A stretch of DNA of 64,000 nucleotides. It comes from Pseudoclavibacter chungangensis (GTDB taxonomy: Bacteria; Actinomycetota; Actinomycetes; Actinomycetales; Microbacteriaceae). The stretch is from contig NZ_JACCFV010000001.1 of assembly GCF_013410545.1 (NCBI RefSeq), forward strand, positions 2,790,001-2,854,000, given 5' to 3'. Below, piece after piece: positions 58,655 through 64,000 of this stretch. Numbering within the stretch: position 1 is the stretch's first letter; each line of letters opens with the position of its first letter. The notes beneath the pieces were generated by a model that saw nothing but the letters and a program-made list of their open reading frames with translations, had not been told where the DNA came from and did not search any database. Position numbers and translations under genes: made by a program.

Positions 58655-59238
58655 CCGCGGGCGGGGCCCCGGGCGCGCGGACGCTCGTCGACGGGAGCGA
58701 GGGTGTCGTGCTCGACGCGCTCGGGGACCGCGACGTGGACGCGCTGACGGCGCTCTGGCGCGACCCGGACGCGGTCCGGTTCCTGAACGTCGCCCAGCCG
58801 GCGAGCCGTGCCGATGCCGAGCGGTCCGTCGAGCGCGCGCGGGCCGGTGACGGGGGCGTCACGTTCGCCGTCCGCAGCCGAACCGGCGGGCCACTGCTCG
58901 GCACCGTCGCGCTCCACGGTCCGGCACCCCGTGGTTCGTTGAGCGTCGCCACCGCACCGGCCGCGCGTGGGCGCGGTCTCACGACCGCGGCCGTCCGGCT
59001 CCTCCTCGATCGGGCCGGCCGGCTCGGTTACCGGGTGCTCGACTGGGAGTGCCTGACGGACAACGTGGCGTCGATCGCGCTCGCCGAGCGCCTCGGTTTC
59101 GAGTTCGAGCGCAGCGGCCCGTCCACGTCCGTGCTGCACCACCGGGGCAAACCCGCCCGGTTCGCCACGCTCGACCTGTCGCGCGACGCGGACCGCGCCC
59201 CCGTACACCCGTGCGCCCCGACCCCGGAAGTAGGATGA
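58651..59238 (+). CDS. GNAT-family N-acetyltransferase (RimJ/RimL-like)
   Basis: A 195-aa acetyltransferase of the RimJ/RimL-type. VVLDALGDRDVDALTALWRD begins the fold, the acetyl-CoA-binding loop is SVATAPAARGRGLTTAAVRL, and the substrate-side strand reads VLDWECLTDNVASIALAERL, typical of ribosomal-protein acetyltransferase relatives. Substrate unknown. It is coupled to trpS by an ATGA overlap, so it is made together with the synthetase; whether this is functional is not clear. Confidence 0.87.
   Translation: MTAGGAPGARTLVDGSEGVVLDALGDRDVDALTALWRDPDAVRFLNVAQPASRADAERSVERARAGDGGVTFAVRSRTGGPLLGTVALHGPAPRGSLSVATAPAARGRGLTTAAVRLLLDRAGRLGYRVLDWECLTDNVASIALAERLGFEFERSGPSTSVLHHRGKPARFATLDLSRDADRAPVHPCAPTPEVG
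59231..59236 (+). promoter_or_regulatory. -10 element of the mannose synthase gene, leaderless arrangement
   Basis: TAGGAT, overlapping the GNAT stop codon, ends 7 nt before the ATG at 59243. Confidence 0.55.
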
Positions 59239-59242
59239 TCCG

Positions 59243-59986
59243 ATGTCCCGAGCCCTCGTCATCGTGCCGACGTACAACGAGCGCGAGAACGTCGAGTCGA
59301 TCGTGCACCGCGTCCTCGACGCCGACCGTCGCGTCGACGTGCTCGTCGTCGACGACGGATCACCCGACGGGACCGGAGCGATCGCGGACCGCATCGCGTC
59401 GAGCGATCCCCGCGTGCGGGTGCTCCATCGCGAGGGGAAGCTCGGGCTGGGATCGGCGTACGTCGCGGGATTCCGCGACGCGATCACGGGTGGCTACGAC
59501 TGGGCGTTCGAGTTCGACGCCGACGGGTCGCACCCGCCCGAGCGGCTGCCCGAAATGCTCGATGCCCTCGAGGGTGGCGCCGCGCTCGTCATCGGGACGC
59601 GCTGGATGCCGGGCGGTCGCACCGAGAACTGGCCGCTCAGGCGTCGGATCCTGAGCCGCGGCGCCTCGATCTACGCGCGCACCCTGCTGCGCAGCCGGCT
59701 CCGCGACATCACCGCCGGCTACCGCGGCTATCGCGTCGCGCTGCTCGAATCGGTCGACCTCGACGCGATCCGCTCGAACGGCTACTGCTTCCAGATCGAG
59801 ACCGCGTGGCTCGTCGAGCGACTCGGCCACCGCATCGTCGAGGTGCCCATTACGTTCGTCGAGCGAGCGGAGGGTGCGTCGAAGATGTCGATCGGTATCG
59901 TGGTCGAGGCGATCTGGCGCGTCCTCGCATGGGGTATCGGCTCCCGACTGCGCGACCTGCACCGCCCACCCGCCGCGACGCACTGA
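59243..59986 (+). CDS. Polyprenol monophosphomannose synthase (GT2)
   Basis: A 247-aa GT-A glycosyltransferase that transfers mannose from GDP-mannose to polyprenyl phosphate. IVPTYNERENVESIVHRVLD opens the fold, VLVVDDGSPDGTGAIAD and FDADGSHPPERLPEML hold the donor- and metal-binding Asp residues, and DITAGYRGYR plus the C-terminal EVPITFVERAEGASKMS are diagnostic of DPM1/Ppm1-type enzymes. There is no membrane anchor domain, so it must associate with the membrane by itself or through a partner. Its product is used for mannosylation outside the membrane. It depends on the ManC at 20040 for GDP-mannose. Confidence 0.92.
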   Translation: MSRALVIVPTYNERENVESIVHRVLDADRRVDVLVVDDGSPDGTGAIADRIASSDPRVRVLHREGKLGLGSAYVAGFRDAITGGYDWAFEFDADGSHPPERLPEMLDALEGGAALVIGTRWMPGGRTENWPLRRRILSRGASIYARTLLRSRLRDITAGYRGYRVALLESVDLDAIRSNGYCFQIETAWLVERLGHRIVEVPITFVERAEGASKMSIGIVVEAIWRVLAWGIGSRLRDLHRPPAATH

Positions 59987-60019
59987 CCGCGGCCCCACGA
60001 ACCCCCGAGGAACGCACGC

Positions 60020-60658
60020 ATGAACGATCGGATCCGATTCGAGGTCGAGACGACGATCCCGACCGTCCACGGATCCCTCCGGTTCCGCGCCTACACCGAC
60101 CTCGTGACGGGTGATCTGCACCTCGCGATCATCTCCGGCAAGCCCGCCGACGGCACGCTCGTGCGCGTCCACTCGGAGTGCCTCACGGGCGAGACGTTCG
60201 GCTCGCTCAAGTGCGAGTGCGGGCCACAGCTCGACGCGGCGCTCGACACGATCGTGCGCGAGAACGGCATCGTGCTGTACCTGCGCGGACACGAGGGGCG
60301 CGGGATCGGGCTCCTCAACAAGCTGCGCGCGTACGCGCTGCAGGAGGAGGGGCTCGACACGGTCGACGCCAACACGGCGCTCGGACTGCCCGCCGACGCG
60401 CGCGACTACACGGCCGCGGCGGCGATGCTCGACGAGCTCGGCGTGCACAGCGTCCGGCTCCTGACGAACAACCCCGCGAAGCAGCAGGCACTCATCGCGC
60501 ACGGCATCGACGTCACGGAGCGCGTGCCGCTCGAGGTCGGCCGGACGGCCGAGAACGCCGCCTACCTCGACACGAAGGCCGCCCGCATGGGGCACCTCCT
60601 GCACGTCCCGTCGCCTCGCGCGGACGATGCGGGCGACCGCGCCCCGTCGTCCGACTGA
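60020..60658 (+). CDS. ribA: GTP cyclohydrolase II
   Basis: A 212-aa stand-alone RibA. It opens the GTP ring in the first step of riboflavin synthesis. The zinc-binding motif is [20 protein letters not shown], the GTP-binding region includes [20 protein letters not shown], and [10 protein letters not shown] holds the conserved Asn-Asn near the end. No DHBP synthase (RibB) domain is fused, unlike many actinobacterial RibBA proteins. The neighbours are not riboflavin genes and no FMN riboswitch was seen in the 33-bp gap before it, so this may be a second copy. The flavin product is needed by the five flavin monooxygenases, but that link is only metabolic. Confidence 0.93.
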   Translation: MNDRIRFEVETTIPTVHGSLRFRAYTDLVTGDLHLAIISGKPADGTLVRVHSECLTGETFGSLKCECGPQLDAALDTIVRENGIVLYLRGHEGRGIGLLNKLRAYALQEEGLDTVDANTALGLPADARDYTAAAAMLDELGVHSVRLLTNNPAKQQALIAHGIDVTERVPLEVGRTAENAAYLDTKAARMGHLLHVPSPRADDAGDRAPSSD

Positions 60659-60889
60659 TCGCGCTCGCGCCGATCGTGACCGCCCCTCCCGCGCGGCGCG
60701 TCGCGGGTGTACGCTTTCTGTGCCGATCGGAACGATCCTCTGTCCGTCGGCCGCGGTCCCGCCCACCCGGCGCTCGCACCGCCTCGCCACCGTCGCTCCG
60801 CGACGGTCCGCGCACCGGATCCTCCGGCGTCGTCGACGCCCGCCAACCGCAGAGTCCCGCGCGCGTCCACCCGTGATCATGGAGCCACA

Positions 60890-62293
60890 GTGACGTCCAC
60901 CCCACCGAAGACCGGCGCGAACGCGCCGGTCGAGCACTTCGAGAACCCGAACGCGCGCTGGCGCGTCATCACCGCGAGCCTCGCGGGCACCTCGATCGAG
61001 TTCTACGACTTCTACATCTACGCGACCGCCGCGAGCCTCGTGTTCCCGCACCTCTTCTTCCCCTCGGACGACCCGACGACCGCGCTGCTCGCCTCGTTCG
61101 CGGTCTTCGGCGTCGCGTTCATCGCGCGCCCCGTGGGCTCGGTCCTGTTCGGCCACTTCGGTGACCGCATCGGCCGCAAGGGAACGCTCGTCGCGACGCT
61201 CCTCACGATGGGTATCGCGACGTTCCTCGTGGGCCTCCTCCCGACCGCGACGACACCGGGGTGGGAGTTCTGGGCACCGTTCCTGCTCGTCGTCATGCGC
61301 TTCTGCCAGGGCCTCGGCCTCGGCGGCGAGTGGTCGGGCGCCGCGCTCCTCGCGACGGAGAACGCGCCCGCGAACAAGCGCGCGATCTACGGCACGTTCC
61401 CGCAGCTCGGTGCCCCCATCGGCTTCATCCTCGGTAACACCCTGTTCGTCGTGCTCTCGGCGACGATGTCGGACGAGACGTTCATGGCGTGGGGCTGGCG
61501 GATCCCGTTCCTCATCTCGGCCGTGCTCGTGATCCTCGGCCTGTGGGTGCGGTTCAGCCTGCTCGAGACGCCCGCGTTCCAGAAGGTGATGGACGAGAAG
61601 AAGGTCGTCACCGTCCCCCTCGTCCAGGTGTTCAAGACGAACTGGCTCGAGATCATCCTCGGCACCTTCATCATGCTCGCGACGTACGTGCTGTTCTACC
61701 TCATGACGGCCTTCACGCTCACGTTCGGGACGAAGCAGACGACGGAGCAGGCGGCCGCTGCGGGGAAGCTCGGTGACGACCCAGCGGCGTACGTGCCGGG
61801 GCTCGGCTACCACCGCGAGGAGTTCCTCATCATGCTCATCGTCGCGGTCGTGTTCTTCGGCATCTTCACGCTCGTCTCCGGTCCGCTCGCGGAACGCTTC
61901 GGACGACGCAAGATGCTCCTGTGGACGACGGGCGCGATCCTCGTGTTCGGCTTCGTCATGACGCCGCTGCTCGGTGCCGGGTTCATCGGCGTGCAGTCGA
62001 TGCTCATCCTCGGCATGTCGCTCATGGGCCTCACCTTCGGCCCGATGGCCGTCATCCTGCCGGAGCTGTTCCCCGCGAACGTGCGCTACACGGGGTCGGC
62101 GATCGCCTACAACCTGTCGAGTGTGCTCGGCGCCGCGATCGCACCGAGCATCTTCATCGCCCTGTGGGCGATGGCCGACGGCAGCCCGATCTACGTGGGG
62201 CTCTACCTCGCTGGCTCGGCCGTGCTGACGTTCGTCGCGCTCCTGTTCACGCGCGAGACCCGGGACGACACGTACGTCACGAACGTGTCCTGA
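60890..62293 (+). CDS. MHS-family MFS transporter (metabolite:H+ symporter)
   Basis: A 467-aa, 12-segment transporter. The start is the GTG at 60890 with GGAG nearby; the frame is open further upstream, but that part is unlike a protein. ASLAGTSIEFYDFYIYATAA and ARPVGSVLFGHFGDRIGRKG are hallmarks of the MHS family (ShiA, ProP, KgtP, CitA-like). GLGLGGEWSGAALLATENAP is the third marker. The family imports dicarboxylates, shikimate, betaine or proline; the substrate here is unknown. A TACGCT hexamer near 60711 could be its promoter; 60659-60889 holds nothing else. It converges with the TetR gene across a 15-bp perfect hairpin. Confidence 0.9.
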   Translation: MTSTPPKTGANAPVEHFENPNARWRVITASLAGTSIEFYDFYIYATAASLVFPHLFFPSDDPTTALLASFAVFGVAFIARPVGSVLFGHFGDRIGRKGTLVATLLTMGIATFLVGLLPTATTPGWEFWAPFLLVVMRFCQGLGLGGEWSGAALLATENAPANKRAIYGTFPQLGAPIGFILGNTLFVVLSATMSDETFMAWGWRIPFLISAVLVILGLWVRFSLLETPAFQKVMDEKKVVTVPLVQVFKTNWLEIILGTFIMLATYVLFYLMTAFTLTFGTKQTTEQAAAAGKLGDDPAAYVPGLGYHREEFLIMLIVAVVFFGIFTLVSGPLAERFGRRKMLLWTTGAILVFGFVMTPLLGAGFIGVQSMLILGMSLMGLTFGPMAVILPELFPANVRYTGSAIAYNLSSVLGAAIAPSIFIALWAMADGSPIYVGLYLAGSAVLTFVALLFTRETRDDTYVTNVS

Positions 62294-62321
62294 CCGGGCG
62301 CGGATGCGTCCGCTGCATGCC

Positions 62322-62354
62322 ACGAGGGGCGGTGCCGATGGCACCGCCCCTCGT
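62322..62354. terminator. Bidirectional terminator between MHS transporter and tetR
   Basis: A perfect 15-bp stem, ACGAGGGGCGGTGCC with its complement around gat, between the two convergent stops. Confidence 0.85.
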
Positions 62355-62382
62355 CATTCCCCCCGGAATGTCCGCTCCGCGC

Positions 62383-63057
62383 TCAGGACGCGGGAGCGGA
62401 GGTCGTCGTCCGAATGTTGCTCATGTACTCGGACAGATCGATGTCCGGCCGCACCCACCCGCGCAGGATCGCGCCCTGGTGCAGCCGGTAGATCTCCTCA
62501 CGGGCCTCCGCCAATTCCGGCAGACCCGACCACGGCGCGATCTCGAGGCTCACGAGACCGTGCACGTTCCCCCAGACCGACGCGACGATGACGGGCACCG
62601 GGACGGGGAGGAGCAGCCCTTCCTCGCTCGCCCGTGTGAGCAGCTCGATGAGCGGACCCTGGCTGCCGTCCGGCGTCTCGCTCGAGACCCCATCGCGATG
62701 CTCGTCGGCGACGTTCTCGTAGTCGATGCTGCCGAACATGACCGTGTAGAGGGCACGATTCTCGATCGCCCACCGTCGGTACGCGAGGCCGAGCTCGAAG
62801 AGGTCGACCACGACGTCGTCGCCCTTCAACGCAGCCGCCTGTGTGCGACCGAAGCTCTGCGCGGCCTTCTGGACGACCGTGCGGATGAGTTCGGTCTTGC
62901 CCCCGAACATCGCGTAGATCGCGTTGGTCGACGTCCCGTGCTCGGCGGCGAGCGTGCGGAGGCTCAGACCGTCGAGTCCGCGCGCCGCGACGATCTCCGC
63001 CGCCCCGTCGATGAGGGCGTTGCGGAGTTCCTCGGTGTACGTCTTCGGCCGGACCAC
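62383..63057 (-). CDS. TetR-family regulator with WHG-type C-terminal domain
   Basis: A 224-aa regulator. The HTH covers residues 8-52: RNALIDGAAEIVAARGLDGL, then SLRTLAAEHGTSTNAIYAMF with GGKTEL following. The C-terminal domain has FELGLAYRRWAIENRALYTV, MFGSIDYE and WGNVHGLVSLEI, which fit the TetR_C_33 (WHG) domain. The start is the GTG at 63057. A TAGGAT -10 element ends 7 nt upstream, so the transcript is leaderless, and an AACAA/TTGTT dyad abuts the -10, pointing to autoregulation. It is divergent from the ABC exporter gene (150 bp apart), which is a natural target. Confidence 0.9.
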   Translation of the reverse strand: MVRPKTYTEELRNALIDGAAEIVAARGLDGLSLRTLAAEHGTSTNAIYAMFGGKTELIRTVVQKAAQSFGRTQAAALKGDDVVVDLFELGLAYRRWAIENRALYTVMFGSIDYENVADEHRDGVSSETPDGSQGPLIELLTRASEEGLLLPVPVPVIVASVWGNVHGLVSLEIAPWSGLPELAEAREEIYRLHQGAILRGWVRPDIDLSEYMSNIRTTTSAPAS

Positions 63058-63063
63058 TCACAC

Positions 63064-63082
63064 ATCCTAACAAAACGTTGTT
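63064..63082 (-). promoter_or_regulatory. Leaderless promoter and operator dyad of the tetR gene
   Basis: On the minus strand TAGGAT (63069-63064) lies 7 nt before the GTG. Directly upstream AACAA-aacg-TTGTT (63069-63082 in plus-strand order) is an inverted repeat that overlaps the hexamer by one base. Confidence 0.6.
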
Positions 63083-63140
63083 CTGGAACCCTCTGGGAAC
63101 CGCTCCCGATTCCGGGAGCCGCCCCGACGCGCGCTACCCT

Positions 63141-63189
63141 GGTGGGCGTCGGTCGGCCGCACCCCGCCGTGCCGTGACCGACGCCCACC
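63141..63189 (+). promoter_or_regulatory. Leader hairpin of the ABC exporter gene
   Basis: GGTGGGCGTCGGTC (63141-63154) pairs perfectly with GACCGACGCCCACC (63176-63189) around a 21-nt G+C-rich loop. It ends 6 nt before the GGAAG ribosome-binding site (63195-63199) of the gene at 63207. A TACCCT hexamer at 63136-63141 overlaps the left arm and could be a -10 element. Confidence 0.5.
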
Positions 63190-63206
63190 CTACCGGAAGC
63201 GATCGG

Positions 63207-64000
63207 ATGCCAACCTCCAACCGCAAGCGCGCGGCGTCGCGCGAGCGACCCGACGCGGAGCCGCGCGCGACCTTCGCCCAATTGCTGCCGCACCTGTTCG
63301 CAGACGTGCCGCGCATGATCGGCATCATCGTGGTCTCGATCGTGGCCGCGGCATTCTCGCTCGCGCAGCCCGCCATCGTGAGCGTGCTCATCACCCGCGT
63401 GCAGTCCGGCGAGGCGCTCTCGTGGCTGCTCTGGTCGCTCGTCGCGGTCGTCGTCGTCGGGGCCGTGCTCCAGGGGTACCAGCACTTCCTGTTGCAGCTC
63501 ACGGGCGAGTCGATCGTGCTCAACACGCGCCGCCTGCTGATCGCGAAGCTCCTCCGTCTCCCCGTCGCCGAGTTCGACGCGCGGCGGACGGGGGACCTCG
63601 TCTCGCGGGTCGGGAGCGATACGACGCTGTTGCGCGCCGTGCTCACGCAGGGCCTCATCGAGGCGGTCGGGGGCACGCTCACGTTCGTCGGCGCGGTCGT
63701 CGCGATGATCATCATCGATCCCGTGCTGTTCGCCGTGACGATGAGCGTCGTCGTGTTCGCGGGCGTCGCCGTCGCGCTGCTCGGTCCGCGAATCCGCCGG
63801 GCGAGCGCCGCGGCCCAGGAGCGGGTCGGGGATCTGACGTCCGCCGTGGAGCGGGCCGTGACGGCCGTGCGCACCGTCCGGGCGACCGGTTCCACGGAAC
63901 GTGAAGAGGCGCTCGTCGATGCCGAGGCGGTCGGCGCGTACCGCCGCGGGGTCGACGTCGCCCGCGTGTCGGCCCTCGTCGTGCCCGTGTCCGGATTCGC
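63207..64000 (+). CDS. ABC exporter, transmembrane (type-1 fold) part; 3' end outside the window
   Basis: The first 264 residues of an ABC transporter of the exporter class. After about 22 charged residues a hydrophobic segment begins at MIGIIVVSIVAAAFSLAQPA. VLNTRRLLIAKLLRLPVAEF, then FDARRTGDLVSRVGSDTTLL is the characteristic ABC_membrane coupling region between segments 2 and 3. VQSGEALSWLLWSLVAVVVV and further helices follow. The ATPase domain lies beyond position 64000. Such half-transporters export lipids, drugs or peptides as dimers. GGAAG precedes the ATG. It is divergent from the TetR gene, its probable regulator. Confidence 0.88.
   Translation, partial: MPTSNRKRAASRERPDAEPRATFAQLLPHLFADVPRMIGIIVVSIVAAAFSLAQPAIVSVLITRVQSGEALSWLLWSLVAVVVVGAVLQGYQHFLLQLTGESIVLNTRRLLIAKLLRLPVAEFDARRTGDLVSRVGSDTTLLRAVLTQGLIEAVGGTLTFVGAVVAMIIIDPVLFAVTMSVVVFAGVAVALLGPRIRRASAAAQERVGDLTSAVERAVTAVRTVRATGSTEREEALVDAEAVGAYRRGVDVARVSALVVPVSGF

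Noticed and set aside
59360-62344. 994-residue open frame on the minus strand
   Set aside because: It runs antisense through polyprenol-phosphate mannose synthase, ribA and the MHS transporter, all with clear motifs. Its composition is that of a shadow frame.

Overview
The window is about 70% G+C with strongly G/C-biased third codon positions, closely packed genes with ATGA/GTGA overlaps, and many starts placed 7-8 nt after a TAnnnT hexamer (apparently leaderless transcripts). Gene content (LpdA-like quinone reductase, actinobacterial sdhCDAB, polyprenol-phosphate mannose synthase, MgtA-like mannosyltransferase) points to a high-GC actinomycete, most likely Microbacteriales/Microbacteriaceae; the genus cannot be fixed from the sequence alone. 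No rRNA, tRNA, CRISPR array, insertion sequence or prophage was seen.

Region 1 (1-18.8 kb) is a nucleoside-salvage block. It holds the tail of a biotin carboxylase/BCCP protein, an LpdA-type oxidoreductase, purine nucleoside phosphorylase translationally coupled to a phosphohexomutase, adenosine deaminase coupled to a lone PTS EIIA protein, a NepI-like nucleoside exporter, an AraC regulator, thymidine phosphorylase, cytidine deaminase, and a complete BMP-family nucleoside ABC importer (ATPase, two permeases, two tandem BmpA lipoproteins). Together these import nucleosides, deaminate and phosphorolyse them, and feed the pentose phosphate into central metabolism.

Region 2 (18.9-29.6 kb) has the GDP-mannose enzyme ManC divergent from an MgtA-like mannosyltransferase, then sdhCDAB preceded by a DtxR/IdeR-like iron box, an alpha/beta hydrolase, a sugar-porter MFS protein, and a TetR-acyltransferase pair with a clear palindromic operator over its -10 element.

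Region 3 (29.6-49.7 kb) is the most unusual part. Two complete peptide/nickel-type ABC importers with the same architecture (DppB-DppC-fused double ATPase-lipoprotein) are interleaved with five luciferase-like flavin monooxygenases, one of them frameshifted, a tandem GNAT acetyltransferase and a CitE-like lyase. It looks like an island for uptake and oxidative cleavage of small S- or N-substituted organic substrates such as modified cysteines or aminopolycarboxylates. The substrate is not determined by the sequence.

Region 4 (49.9-64 kb) is mostly housekeeping and transport: a TPR protein, a drug exporter with a TetR regulator, PTS enzyme I, a YihY membrane protein, exonuclease III, TrpS with a coupled GNAT, polyprenol-phosphate mannose synthase, RibA, an MHS-family transporter, a TetR regulator with its own operator, and the start of an ABC exporter.

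A dispersed long-palindrome family (six copies between 1.1 and 29.6 kb) and a second palindromic terminator present in two near-identical copies (47.4 and 51.2 kb) decorate the intergenic regions.
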